Shown here: positions 52,741 to 61,123 of the stretch, piece by piece
Numbering within the stretch: the stretch's first letter is position 1
How the letters are laid out: each line of letters begins with the position of its first letter
From: JAANXG01 sp963731035
Lineage (GTDB): Bacteria; Pseudomonadota; Gammaproteobacteria; Arenicellales; JAANXG01
Length of the DNA stretch: 64,000 bases
Direction: 5' to 3'
Assembly (NCBI GenBank): GCA_963731035.1
Contig: CAVSUY010000017.1
Location: 62,001-126,000, forward strand
Notes under the pieces: model-generated
Database searches by the model: none
Told to the model about the DNA's origin: nothing
Seen by the model: the letters and a program-made list of their open reading frames with translations, nothing else
Translations under genes and position numbers: made by a program

Positions 52741-52760
52741 CCCGCCGCTCGAGCGGCGGG
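52741..52760. terminator. 20-bp perfect palindrome between convergent genes
   Basis: CCCGCCGCTCGAGCGGCGGG is a perfect 10+10 inverted repeat with no spacer. It lies between convergent mgtE and FMN-reductase genes. It lacks a T-tract, so intrinsic termination is not certain; a protein-binding site is the alternative. Confidence 0.4.
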
Positions 52761-52796
52761 CTCGCTGTCGGGCGGACCCCAAGGCAATCGGCAGAT

Positions 52797-53426
52797 TCAG
52801 CCGCCGGTTCCGGTTCCGGAGGTGACGAGCTCGGCGGCCGAGCATTCGCTTCGGTGACACGGCGTATCGCGGGCGTCGCGCAGTGCATTGGCGTACCACT
52901 CCAGTTCTTCGAGAAAATCCGCGGCACGCTTGTCGTACGCGTCGTCTTTGGGCGTGCCGTCGTCGTCGAAGGCATTCTGCACCTTGGGAACCGGCAACAC
53001 CGAAGGGATGCTGGACATGCCGAGCTCTGCCAGCATCGCGCGCAGCGTCATCGCCGCGCGTACGCCCCCGAACGAGCCCGCCGAGTAGCACACGATGGCC
53101 GAGGGCTTCCAGAAGTACTCTTCCAGAAAGTGGTCCAGGAGATTGGTAAGAGCCGGGGGCACCGTATGGTTGTATTCCCCCGAGACGACGATATAGGCAT
53201 CCGCCCGGGCGATGACGTCCGCCAGGTACCGCAGGGTTTCAGGCACCTCCTCCGGACGGTACTCCTTGTACATCTTGTCGATCAGTGGCAGGGGGTGTTC
53301 GATGGGGTCGATCAAGGCAACGTCGTGGCCGCGGTCCCGGCACTGCCGCGCGATGAATCTCGCGGCCTTGATTCCCTGCCGTGCCGAACGCACGGAACCA
53401 TAGAACACGACTAGTTTGAGCGGCAT
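52797..53426 (-). CDS. NADPH-dependent FMN reductase family protein
   Basis: AGGAG precedes the ATG at 53426; the protein is 209 residues. It starts MPLKLVVFYGSVRSARQGIK (FMN phosphate loop) and has DAYIVVSGEYNHTVPPALTN and VCYSAGSFGGVRAAMTLRAML, the flavodoxin-like reductase signature. It reduces FMN, quinones or similar acceptors with NADPH. A C-terminal tail of about 25 polar residues (ECSAAELVTSGTGTGG) is unusual. Confidence 0.92.
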   Translation of the reverse strand: MPLKLVVFYGSVRSARQGIKAARFIARQCRDRGHDVALIDPIEHPLPLIDKMYKEYRPEEVPETLRYLADVIARADAYIVVSGEYNHTVPPALTNLLDHFLEEYFWKPSAIVCYSAGSFGGVRAAMTLRAMLAELGMSSIPSVLPVPKVQNAFDDDGTPKDDAYDKRAADFLEELEWYANALRDARDTPCHRSECSAAELVTSGTGTGG

Positions 53427-53574
53427 CGTCTTTTCTCCTGTTGAATCGAGGGGGCTTTGGCGCGGCACGTGCCGGCGTCGTGCCGCCGGTATGGAGCCGC
53501 GCTCTCCATCATACATCACCCGGTCCCGCGTCTAGTTGCTCCGGCCGCCGACCTTTGATACATCACCCGAGTTC

Positions 53575-53907
53575 ATGAAACGTTCCCGCGAACAGCCTCC
53601 CGTTCCACCGGAGCGGTCCACGACCCTGAGACAACAGATCATCGAGGTCCTGGGGCGCGGCCCCGTATCCATCAGCGAGTTATCCCAGGAGATCGGCCTG
53701 CCGGAGAAGCGGCTGCACGAAGAGCTCACCGGCCTTGGAAAGCAGGTGAGACTCGCCATCGTGCCCGCGCGCTGTGGCAAGTGCGGTTTCGAGTTCAAGA
53801 AACGTCGCAGGACGACGAAGCCCGGAAAGTGTCCTGCGTGCCGGAGCACGTATATCCACGAGCCGCTTTATTCGCTCGCGGGGGGGCGCGGCGGGTTCTC
53901 GGAGTGA
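53575..53907 (+). CDS. HTH plus zinc-ribbon predicted regulator (COG3357-like)
   Basis: With the ATG at 53575 the protein has 110 residues: a helix-turn-helix (about 20-65; LRQQIIEVLGRGPVSISELS, LPEKRLHEELTGL) and a zinc ribbon with CxxC pairs (CGKCGFEFKKRRR, CPACRST). From memory this pairing is common in archaea as COG3357 and occurs in some gammaproteobacteria. It may regulate adjoining genes, but no target is evident. A longer frame starts at 53536. Confidence 0.75.
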   Translation: MKRSREQPPVPPERSTTLRQQIIEVLGRGPVSISELSQEIGLPEKRLHEELTGLGKQVRLAIVPARCGKCGFEFKKRRRTTKPGKCPACRSTYIHEPLYSLAGGRGGFSE

Positions 53908-54218
53908 GTGAGCCGCCGTCCCTCAGCCGCGACGGAGTCTTTCACGGGCCGCGTGGCTATCGTCCGTTCGGTAACTGCAGGCCGTGTCGATCGGGGCGAT
54001 TCGGATGCAGATCGAGCTCCATCACCCCGCCGGGGGCCGGAGGTTCGGTCATTGCCGCGCCTCGCGAGGTGGTGTTTCCGGACGTCATCGACGCGGAATG
54101 CCGCATGGCAACGCGCCGGCTCGCGGCGTCCTGCTCCATCCGCCGCATGGGACCCGCTTGTCATGCCGCCGACTTTTCAGGAGACTATGTGTCTTCATTT
54201 CCTATTCGAGCCACAGCC
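53908..54218. other. Intergenic region, no gene seen
   Basis: About 311 bases separate the zinc-ribbon gene and the AhpD-like gene. The frame of the latter is open upstream, with an ATG at 54147, but no family homology appears before 54219. No repeat is seen. Confidence 0.35.
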
Positions 54219-54800
54219 TTGTCCGACCAACCCATCAGCCGATTCCCGGTCCCCGACCTCAATCAGCTCCCTGAGGACATCCGGGAGCGAATCCTGACGG
54301 TTCAGGAGAAGTCGGGATTTGTGCCAAACGTGTTCCTCGCGCTGGCCCACCGCCCCGACGAGTTCAGGGCGTTCTTTGCCTATCACGACGCTCTAATGGA
54401 GAAGGAGAGCGGGTTGACAAAAGGCGAAAGGGAGATGATCGTGGTTGCCACTTCCGGGTTGAACCAATGCATCTATTGCGTGGTGGCGCACGGCGCGATC
54501 CTGCGAATTCGGGAGAAGAACCCATTGATCGCGGACCAGGTGGCGACCAACTACCGCAAGGCGGACATTACGCCCAGGCAGAAGGCGATGCTGGACTTCG
54601 CCGTCAAAGTGTCGCTGAAGGCCTACGAGATCAATGACTCGGACTTCGAGACGCTGCGCCGATTTGAATTCACGGACGAGGATATCTGGGACATTGGAGC
54701 CATCGCCGGCTTCTTCGCGCTGTCCAACAGGCTGGCCAACACAATGAGCATCAGACCCAACGACGAGTTCTTCCTCATGGGGCGCGTCCCGAAGACGTAG
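54219..54800 (+). CDS. Uncharacterised peroxidase-related protein (AhpD/CMD-like)
   Basis: The protein is 193 residues from the TTG at 54219 (MSDQPISRFPVPDLNQLPED); an ATG at 54147 is an alternative. It contains QEKSGFVPNVFLALAHRPDE, YHDALMEKESGLTKGEREMI and the redox motif NQCIYCVVAHGAILRI (CxxC then His), typical of the peroxidase-related AhpD-like family. Its function is presumably hydroperoxide defence. It is monocistronic. Confidence 0.9.
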   Translation: MSDQPISRFPVPDLNQLPEDIRERILTVQEKSGFVPNVFLALAHRPDEFRAFFAYHDALMEKESGLTKGEREMIVVATSGLNQCIYCVVAHGAILRIREKNPLIADQVATNYRKADITPRQKAMLDFAVKVSLKAYEINDSDFETLRRFEFTDEDIWDIGAIAGFFALSNRLANTMSIRPNDEFFLMGRVPKT

Positions 54801-54841
54801 GTGTGCCAAGATCCCGCAACCAACATCAAGAGGTGTGCTGT

Positions 54842-55132
54842 ATGCGTGTCTTTTCAGCGATTATTGCGGTCCTTGCAGCGGCGATGATAGTGGCGTCGAC
54901 CCCGGCTGGTGCCTGCGAGGCAGCGGGTGCGTCGACCCATGTGGGACAGGTCCTCAAGGTCGACCGCGCGAACGGCTCTTTCAGCATCATGGATGCTGAG
55001 AAGCTCACTGCCATTACCTTCAGCGCCGGCAAGGATATTCTCGACAAGGTCGCCGACACGAAGAAGATGGCCGTGGTTAACTACGAGGACACCGGCAACG
55101 GTCTCCAGGCTGTCAGCGTCAGTCTTCAGTGA
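54842..55132 (+). CDS. Small exported protein of unknown function
   Basis: The ATG at 54842 follows AGAGGTG. The 96-residue protein has a signal peptide (VFSAIIAVLAAAMIVASTPA) and a mature part beginning CEAAGASTHVGQVLKVDRAN and containing FSIMDAEKLTAITFSAGKDI. The first mature residue is cysteine but no lipobox is evident. The strand pattern resembles small copper-binding CusF-like or DUF5666-like beta barrels; this is a guess. Confidence 0.75.
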   Translation: MRVFSAIIAVLAAAMIVASTPAGACEAAGASTHVGQVLKVDRANGSFSIMDAEKLTAITFSAGKDILDKVADTKKMAVVNYEDTGNGLQAVSVSLQ

Positions 55133-55172
55133 GAGCCGTCTTTTCTCGATTGGCGGCGCGTCCCGCGGGAGT

Positions 55173-55691
55173 CTACAGCTTCGAATTGACCTCGGCGGCG
55201 AGTTCCCTGACCTGCTCCACGCGTGTTTCCGCCTTGGGAGCGTCCGGGCCCACGGTGCTGTAGCTCAAAGACACGGTTTTGCCGTTCCAAACCCAGCCCA
55301 CGTCGACCCCCGCTATCGGGTGCGAACGGATGAAACCGGTTTCGGCGAAGTCAACCGGCTTTGACTCGGGCATCGCGGCATAATACTGCTGGCCGTTCCA
55401 GACGCGGAACTGAAGCAGGTGGCTGGAGGTGTCGCTGTCCCAACTCCACAGGCACTCGCCGATCAGGTTCGGATCGAGCACCGGCGTTCCGGCGTAACGG
55501 CTGGCCGGCTTGCCAAACAGGCGGCTGGCATCGTCCTGTGTTATCAGTGCGCAGGCATCAAGCTTCGCGCTCCCGTTGGTGGCGGCCGCGGAGGCGCTGG
55601 GGGAGCCTTTGGCCGAGTCGTCGTTCTCGCCGCTGCAGCCTGCGGCCGCCAGCAAAGCCAACAGCACGAATATGCAAGGTCCTGGCTTCAT
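55173..55691 (-). CDS. Lipoprotein, DUF3558-like
   Basis: GGAGAGG precedes the ATG at 55691. A lipobox (LLALLAAAGC, Cys20) follows the basic start KPGPCIFV. Low-complexity Ser/Ala residues separate it from a domain with DACALITQDDASRLFGKPAS and CLWSWDSDTSSHLLQFRVW. This resembles DUF3558, a secreted-lipoprotein family of unknown role. The protein is 172 residues, probably in the outer or inner membrane facing the periplasm. Confidence 0.85.
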   Translation of the reverse strand: MKPGPCIFVLLALLAAAGCSGENDDSAKGSPSASAAATNGSAKLDACALITQDDASRLFGKPASRYAGTPVLDPNLIGECLWSWDSDTSSHLLQFRVWNGQQYYAAMPESKPVDFAETGFIRSHPIAGVDVGWVWNGKTVSLSYSTVGPDAPKAETRVEQVRELAAEVNSKL

Positions 55692-55812
55692 ACACGCCTC
55701 TCCGCGGCACACCGCCGTGTTGAACCGGAGTGTTCTATATCACAGCGACGACGCGATGTACGATCACCGGACACGGGCGAAGGCTTCCGCGCGCCGAGCG
55801 GTACTTTCCACC

Positions 55813-55855
55813 GGCGCGGGGGGCATCCCGCCTGCCGGCTGCCGCGCCTTTTTTT
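55813..55855 (+). terminator. Orphan intrinsic terminator
   Basis: A 7-bp stem GGCGCGG/CCGCGCC (55813-55819, 55842-55848) with an inner GGCA/TGCC stem is followed by seven T residues (55849-55855) on the plus strand. No plus-strand gene ends nearby, so it may end a small RNA or unknown transcript. Confidence 0.5.
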
Positions 55856-55861
55856 GGAATG

Positions 55862-56138
55862 ATCGCCATCGTGCAAGCGTATATCATGGTCGTGGGAGAG
55901 GCAGTCCGAGGACTGCGAATACGCCAGGCAATTTGCCGAGGCTGGATTCAGGAAGCCCGGACAGGCCGCTTTCCTGGACAGCTCCCAGAGGCGCGACGCC
56001 AATGATTTCTTCGAGACCGCATCATTTAATCGAGGACCCACGTTCGGTTTCTTTTATGACGCTGACGAAGTTGCCATCGACGGACTTCTATCGCCGCAGA
56101 AGGCCCCGGACGATGGCGTCAACCAGGCACAGACGATA
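55862..56138 (+). other. Open frame without start, in frame with the Nudix gene
   Basis: After a TGA at 55859, 92 codons remain open, reading QFAEAGFRKPGQAAFLDSSQ and FNRGPTFGFFYDADEVAIDG, and continue into the Nudix gene. There is no ATG, GTG or TTG in this frame before 56139. It may be the 3' part of an unrecognised gene, a lost N-terminal extension, or chance. I recognise no family. Confidence 0.35.
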
Positions 56139-56663
56139 GTGGAAGAGCAATTCGAGACTTTCGACGAAGACGGGAATCCGGCGGACCTGGTGCCGCGCTC
56201 GCGCGTGCATCGCGAGGGACTGTGGCATCGTGCGGCGAACGTCTTTCTGTTCCGCACAGACGGGTGCCTGTTGCTGCAGCGCCGTCAAGCGGACAAGGAC
56301 GTGTGGCCCGGAGCGTGGGATCTCAGCGCCGCGGAGCATCTGAAACCCGGTGAGACATACGAGGAGGCGGCGTTGCGGGGCTTGCAGGAAGAGCTTGGGA
56401 TTGAAGGAGTGTCGGTAGAGCCCTTGGGCGGCGTCGCGGTCTCGCGAGTCGAAGTGCCTGAGGCGGGGGTCCGCGATTACGAGCTGCAGCAGTCGTTCCG
56501 CGTGCTGTACGACGGACCGGTCGTCCCCGATCCGGTCGAGGTGGCTGAGATTCGCAGTATCAGCTTGCCGGAACTGGCGGCCGCCTTTGCCGAGAGGCCG
56601 GAGGAATTCACCCCGTGGTTCCGCGAGCGGGCGATGGATCTGGGTCTTTTGTCCGCGAACTGA
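56139..56663 (+). CDS. Nudix hydrolase, IPP-isomerase/YfcD-like
   Basis: The 174-residue protein (GTG start) has the isomerase-like LVPRSRVHREGLWHRAANVF, LLLQRRQADKDVWPGAWDLS and Nudix box AAEHLKPGETYEEAALRGLQ with EELGI. The box has RGL where REL is usual. YfcD-type proteins are not true IPP isomerases; the substrate is unknown. The frame stays open upstream without a start. Confidence 0.88.
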   Translation: MEEQFETFDEDGNPADLVPRSRVHREGLWHRAANVFLFRTDGCLLLQRRQADKDVWPGAWDLSAAEHLKPGETYEEAALRGLQEELGIEGVSVEPLGGVAVSRVEVPEAGVRDYELQQSFRVLYDGPVVPDPVEVAEIRSISLPELAAAFAERPEEFTPWFRERAMDLGLLSAN

Positions 56664-56687
56664 CTCGCATCGACGAGGAGATTGCAC

Positions 56688-57338
56688 TTGAAGCTAATTA
56701 TCGGAAACAAGAACTACTCATCCTGGTCCCTGCGTCCGTGGCTGCTGTTGTCGATCTACGACATTCCGTTCGAGGAACTGCGTATTCCCTTGTACACGGA
56801 ACACACGAAGCAGGCCCTTGCAGCGTACACCGATGCCGGGAAAGTCCCTGTGCTGCACGACGACGGTGCCGTTGTGTGGGATTCCCTGGCGATATGCGAG
56901 TATGTCTCGGAGCAGCATCTCGACGGCAGGGGATGGCCGGCCGGGGTCGCCGAGCGTGCCGAAGCCAGATCCTGCAGCGCCGAGATGCACTCGGGCTTCT
57001 TCCATCTTCGGAACGAGCTCCCCATGAATTGCCGGGCGACGGACCGCAACGTGGCGATGACTCCCGGGCTGGCCGCCGACATCCAACGGATCGAGGCCAT
57101 GTGGACCGGCCTGCGACGGCGTTTCTCTCACCGAGGGCCCTGGCTGTTCGGCGAATTCTCGATTGCGGACTGCATGTATGCACCGGTCGCCTCTCGTTTC
57201 CGGACATATGGGGTCGGACTGCCCGAGGCGTGCGCCGCGTACGTGGAGCACCTGCTTGTGAGCAGGCACATGATGCTGTGGTACAGGCAGGCCGCGGACG
57301 AACGCGAGACCATTGACGCGGAGGAAGTCGGGCGGTGA
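56688..57338 (+). CDS. Glutathione S-transferase family protein
   Basis: GAGGAG at 56672-56681 is best spaced to the TTG at 56688, giving MKLIIGNKNYSSWSLRPWLL; a TTG at 56682 is the alternative. The protein has about 216 residues with the glutathione-binding GKVPVLHDDGAVVWDSLAI and a helical C-terminal half. The serine-rich NYSSWS motif places it in the bacterial GST group that uses a serine or cysteine near the N-terminus. It follows the Nudix gene by 24 bp. Confidence 0.9.
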   Translation: MKLIIGNKNYSSWSLRPWLLLSIYDIPFEELRIPLYTEHTKQALAAYTDAGKVPVLHDDGAVVWDSLAICEYVSEQHLDGRGWPAGVAERAEARSCSAEMHSGFFHLRNELPMNCRATDRNVAMTPGLAADIQRIEAMWTGLRRRFSHRGPWLFGEFSIADCMYAPVASRFRTYGVGLPEACAAYVEHLLVSRHMMLWYRQAADERETIDAEEVGR

Positions 57339-57416
57339 CCAATGCGCGCATTCACTTTTCGCGCCGTTGGCAATCGGTGCCCGCCGCCCGGACAGGAACG
57401 TGTAGAATGGCGTGGC

Positions 57417-57695
57417 ATGAGCAGACAGGCGAAGAAGAAGTACTTGGACAGGCACCCGGACCTGGTGCACTTAGATGACCAGAAAGTTACCTCCCATGTG
57501 CAGCGCAAGGACGGCGAATGGGTCATCAATACAGTCATGATCGAAGGCAGAGATGTTCCATTTCGCTACAAGCGCAAGAAGCGATACAAGAATCTCGAGG
57601 GAGCACGCGTGAACCTGACCTACTACCCGAACACAGAGTCGGTGGCAGGCATCGACTTCGATGTGATGAACGTCGTCAGGATCGCGGTCGCCTGA
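57417..57695 (+). CDS. Conserved small basic hypothetical protein
   Basis: Starting at the ATG at 57417 (MSRQAKKKYLDRHPDLVHLD) the 92-residue protein is basic, with KVTSHVQRKDGEWVINTVMI, KRKKRYKNLEGARVNLTYYP and FDVMNVVRIAV. The pattern is familiar as an uncharacterised proteobacterial family, from memory. No domain name is secure. A longer frame starts at 57342. Confidence 0.75.
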   Translation: MSRQAKKKYLDRHPDLVHLDDQKVTSHVQRKDGEWVINTVMIEGRDVPFRYKRKKRYKNLEGARVNLTYYPNTESVAGIDFDVMNVVRIAVA

Positions 57696-57710
57696 CTCGC
57701 TCTCGAGAAC

Positions 57711-58151
57711 CTACCTCACGGTGATACAGGTGCAGGTCGCCATATTGGTGACCTTGTGGGATACGCTCCCGACCAGTAATCCCGCCAGGTCGCTCAGTCC
57801 CCGGGTGCCCATAACGATCATGTCGGCATGGATGTCCTTTGCGCTCTCCACGATCCGGTGCGCGGGACTGCCGCCCGTGACCTCTGTGGTGACTTCCTTG
57901 ACGCCGTGATTCTGGGCGTACTCCCGGGCGTACTCCAGCACTTTCGAGCCCGCGCGTTTAAGGTCCTGGGGCGATGCACTAAAGGTTACGGCGGCGCCGC
58001 CCAGTACCAGCGTCTGATCGCGAATCGGCGACTCGGTGATGTGCATCAAGTGCACCGCGGCACCGTACTTCTTCGCCATATCGCAGCCGAGTTCCAGTGC
58101 TTTACGGGAATGATCGGAGCCGTCTACCGGTATCAGAATGTTCGAGATCAT
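57711..58151 (-). CDS. Universal stress protein, UspA family
   Basis: The 146-residue protein begins MISNILIPVDGSDHSRKALE and ends with the ATP-binding motif MGTRGLSDLAGLLVGSVSHK, of the G-x2-G-x9-G-S type. It is thus the ATP-binding class. It is monocistronic. It ends 15 bp from the convergent small-protein gene. Confidence 0.95.
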   Translation of the reverse strand: MISNILIPVDGSDHSRKALELGCDMAKKYGAAVHLMHITESPIRDQTLVLGGAAVTFSASPQDLKRAGSKVLEYAREYAQNHGVKEVTTEVTGGSPAHRIVESAKDIHADMIVMGTRGLSDLAGLLVGSVSHKVTNMATCTCITVR

Positions 58152-58226
58152 GTGTCGGTTACCCCTGTTGAGTTCTGGACAATGTCGGAAAGCCGCGCAT
58201 CCGTCCGCGAGATGCGGGCTACATGC

Positions 58227-59243
58227 TTACAATGATTCCCTTGCCAAGGATGCGCCGCGGCCCAGCGCCTGCAGCTTGCCGATGGCGACGTCGCGCGGCA
58301 GCGGTGCCATGCCGCAGTTGGTGCAGGGAAAGATCTGCTCCGCGTCCACGTACTCCATGGCCTCGCGAAGGGTCTGCGCCACTCGTTCCGGCGTCTCTAT
58401 CTCGTTGGTGGCGACGTCGATGGCGCCCACCATCAACTCCTTGTCCTTCAGCAGGCTCAGCAGCGACATCGGAACCTTGGAGTTGGCGCATTCCAGCGAA
58501 ACCTGGTCGAGGCGGCTTTCGTTGAGCGCCGGAAAGATCTCCTCGTACTGACGCCACTCGCCACCCAGGGTTTCCTTCCACTTGATATTCTGCTCAATGC
58601 CGTACCCGTAGCAGATATGCACCGCGGTCTTGCAGGACAGCCCCTCCACGGCCCGGTGCAGGGCCTCCACGCCCCAGTCCTTGACGTCCTGCATGAAGAC
58701 GTTGAATGCCGGCTCGTCGAACTGGATCAGGTCCACACCCTGGGCCTCGAGCTCCCTGGCTTCCTCATTCAACAAGCCGGCAAACGCCATGGCCATATCC
58801 GAGCGCCTGCCGTAGTGCTCATCAGCGATGGTATCGCAGATGGTCATCGGCCCCGGCAGCGTGAACTTCAGCTTGTGCCGCGTGTGGGCACGGGTGAACT
58901 TGGCCTCGGTGCCGTGCACCGGACCCTTGCGGCTCACCGCCCGGGTCACCGTGGGAACATCGACGACGTAACGGTCGTCGCGAATCCCCATCTTGGTCAT
59001 CTTCTGCCAGTCGATGCCGTCAATGTGATGGAGGAAGCCGTGCACGAAGTGCTCGCGAAACATTTCCCCGTCGCTCACCGTATCGATGCCCGCGGATTCC
59101 TGCTCGTTCAGCCACACCATTGCAGCATCACGCTTGCCGCGCTCGAGCAGATCGCCTTGCAGCCGCCACTTCGGCCACAACTTCTCCGGTTCGGCGAGCC
59201 ACGCGGGTTTCGGGAGGCTGCCTGCGATGGTCGTTTCGAGCAT
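58227..59243 (-). CDS. Core-MetE type cobalamin-independent methionine synthase
   Basis: From the ATG at 59243 the 338-residue protein starts MLETTIAGSLPKPAWLAEPE and carries LIQFDEPAFN, HICYGYG and IFPCTNCGMAPLPRD, the zinc ligands of the MetE catalytic half. The N-terminal MetE domain is absent. Such short core-MetE proteins (Mes type) can use other methyl donors, and one branch needs a MesX partner, which I do not see here. The TTG/GTG upstream starts look unnatural. Confidence 0.9.
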   Translation of the reverse strand: MLETTIAGSLPKPAWLAEPEKLWPKWRLQGDLLERGKRDAAMVWLNEQESAGIDTVSDGEMFREHFVHGFLHHIDGIDWQKMTKMGIRDDRYVVDVPTVTRAVSRKGPVHGTEAKFTRAHTRHKLKFTLPGPMTICDTIADEHYGRRSDMAMAFAGLLNEEARELEAQGVDLIQFDEPAFNVFMQDVKDWGVEALHRAVEGLSCKTAVHICYGYGIEQNIKWKETLGGEWRQYEEIFPALNESRLDQVSLECANSKVPMSLLSLLKDKELMVGAIDVATNEIETPERVAQTLREAMEYVDAEQIFPCTNCGMAPLPRDVAIGKLQALGRGASLARESL

Positions 59244-59358
59244 ATCGGGACCTCGGTGCGAGATGATGGATGCCGGCATTCTACACGTGATCACGCCGGA
59301 TTCACCTTTGGTCCAGGACCATTGCCCCGGCTCTTGCCGCTTCGGTTACCATGGCGGC

Positions 59359-60255
59359 GTGACCAAGGGACTTCTCATCGTGTTCGGCGGCACCGGCTTC
59401 CTGGGCCGGCGAATAGTCCGGCGGGCATTGCAGGAGGGCTGGGTCCCGCGCGTGGTCGCGCGTCATTCGCGCGCGGTATCGTTCGACGACAGCGAGCACG
59501 TTCCGGAACAGGTGATTACCGACATCCGCGACCCCGAGGCGGTGGCGCGCGCCGTGCGCGGTGCGGCTGGAGTGGTGAATGCGGTTGGCCTGTACGTTCA
59601 AAACCCGTCAGAGCGATTCGATACCACGCACGTGTTGGGTGCCGGTCACGTCGCCCAGGCCGCGAAGCGCGCGTCCGCCCGGCTGGTTCATTTCTCCGGA
59701 ATCGGGGTGAATCGCAGATCGCCCTCAGCCTACGTGCGCTCCCGGGCGCTGGGGGAAGAACGCGTCCGGGATGCCTATCCGGAAAGCGTGATCCTGCGTC
59801 CGAGCGCATTGTTCGGGCCCGGTGATGCCCTGGTCTCCGCCATGACGCCGATGATCAAGTGGTCGCCGGTGATTCCCCTGTTCGGAGAGGGCGGCAGCCG
59901 CATCCAACCCGTTCACGTCGATGACGCCGCCCGGGCGGCCGTCGCTGCCCTGGAAAGAGCCGACGCGGCGGGCAACACTTACGACCTCGGAGGGCCCGAC
60001 GTTTTCACGTACCGCGAGCTCTGGCAGGCCCTTGCCGGGCGCCTCCGGCGCAGGCGCTGGTTCGTGTCCGTGTCCTTGAGGACCTGGAAGATGCTCGCCG
60101 CCGTTGGATCGCTGCTGCCGAGGCCGCCAATCACCCGGGACCAGCTCGAGCTGGTGAGCCACGACAACGTGGTCGGCGCGGAGAAGACGTTTGCGGATCT
60201 GGGCATCGACACCGGATCACTGGCCCGTGTAGTGGACGCCGTCGAGGACGCCTGA
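59359..60255 (+). CDS. NDUFA9-like NAD(P)-binding SDR
   Basis: The GTG at 59359 gives 298 residues with a Rossmann motif MTKGLLIVFGGTGFLGRRIV, DIRDPEAVARAVRGAAGVVN, VHFSGIGVNRRSPSAYVRSR and IQPVHVDDAARAA. The sequence layout resembles the complex-I NDUFA9 assembly subunit family rather than a classical epimerase. A quinone or lipid role is possible. It starts a plus-strand run with DUF488 and hslR. Confidence 0.88.
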   Translation: MTKGLLIVFGGTGFLGRRIVRRALQEGWVPRVVARHSRAVSFDDSEHVPEQVITDIRDPEAVARAVRGAAGVVNAVGLYVQNPSERFDTTHVLGAGHVAQAAKRASARLVHFSGIGVNRRSPSAYVRSRALGEERVRDAYPESVILRPSALFGPGDALVSAMTPMIKWSPVIPLFGEGGSRIQPVHVDDAARAAVAALERADAAGNTYDLGGPDVFTYRELWQALAGRLRRRRWFVSVSLRTWKMLAAVGSLLPRPPITRDQLELVSHDNVVGAEKTFADLGIDTGSLARVVDAVEDA

Positions 60256-60268
60256 AGGCGGGACTGGC

Positions 60269-60628
60269 ATGCGAATCAGGATCAAGAGAGTCTACGAAGA
60301 ACCGCACAAGGACGACGGCACGCGGATCCTCGTCGACCGCCTGTGGCCGCGGGGCCTGTCCAAGGAAGCGGCGCGCGTGGACGAATGGATGAAGGATACT
60401 GCTCCCAGCGACGAGCTGCGCAAGTGGTTCGGGCACCGCGAGGAGCGATGGGAAGAATTCCGCGAGGCCTATCTCAAGGAGCTGGCGCAGCACCATGATC
60501 GTCTCCTCCAGATCAGCAGACTCTCGCGCCGCGGTCCGGTCACGCTCGTGTACGCGGCGAAGAACGAGAAACACAACAACGCTGTCGTGGTCCAGGAATT
60601 GCTTGGCCGGCGCCGTCGGCAGTCTTGA
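60269..60628 (+). CDS. DUF488 family protein (YeaO-like)
   Basis: The 119-residue protein begins MRIRIKRVYEEPHKDDGTRI and includes LVDRLWPRGLSKEAARVDEW and WFGHREERWEEFREAYLKEL, the DUF488 pattern. The function is unknown. It follows the SDR by 13 bp. Confidence 0.93.
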   Translation: MRIRIKRVYEEPHKDDGTRILVDRLWPRGLSKEAARVDEWMKDTAPSDELRKWFGHREERWEEFREAYLKELAQHHDRLLQISRLSRRGPVTLVYAAKNEKHNNAVVVQELLGRRRRQS

Positions 60629-60719
60629 GCTGCCTTGAATCCCTCCTTGGAACTCCGTGCAGGGTCGACGTCGCAGCGATACAATCCTCGCGGAATTTTC
60701 GTTCGCACAGACCGAAACG

Positions 60720-61121
60720 GTGACCGATTCCAGCTCTACAACCCGCCTCGACAAGTGGCTGTGGGCGGCTCGCTTCTATAAGACCCGGCAGCTCGCGGCG
60801 GATGCCGTGAAGGCCGGGCACGTGGAGGTCAACGGATCGCGGGCCAAGCCCGCCCGCGGGGTCAAGGTTGGCGACCGGCTGCGTGTGCGCAAGGCGCCGT
60901 TCGAGTTCGATGTCTGGGTGATGGATCTGCGTGAGCAGCGGGTCTCGGCCAGGGAGGCACAGGGTCTGTACGAAGAGTCCGGCGAGAGCATCGAGAAGCG
61001 TGAGCAGCTTCGAACGACGCTGCGCAGCCAGGCCCGACAGATCCTGTACGATACGAAAAAGCCATCCAAACGTGACCGACAACAGGCCCGCGACCGGAAA
61101 CGGGGCGGTGAAAACGAGTAG
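60720..61121 (+). CDS. hslR: Hsp15-like S4-domain RNA-binding protein
   Basis: GTG at 60720 gives 133 residues: an N-terminal S4 domain (TTRLDKWLWAARFYKTRQLA, VEVNGSRAKPARGVKVGDRL) followed by a helical basic tail (KKPSKRDRQQARDRKRGGEN). This matches Hsp15, which recycles stalled 50S-peptidyl-tRNA complexes. It ends two bases before the next gene. Confidence 0.92.
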   Translation: MTDSSSTTRLDKWLWAARFYKTRQLAADAVKAGHVEVNGSRAKPARGVKVGDRLRVRKAPFEFDVWVMDLREQRVSAREAQGLYEESGESIEKREQLRTTLRSQARQILYDTKKPSKRDRQQARDRKRGGENE

Positions 61122-61123
61122 AA

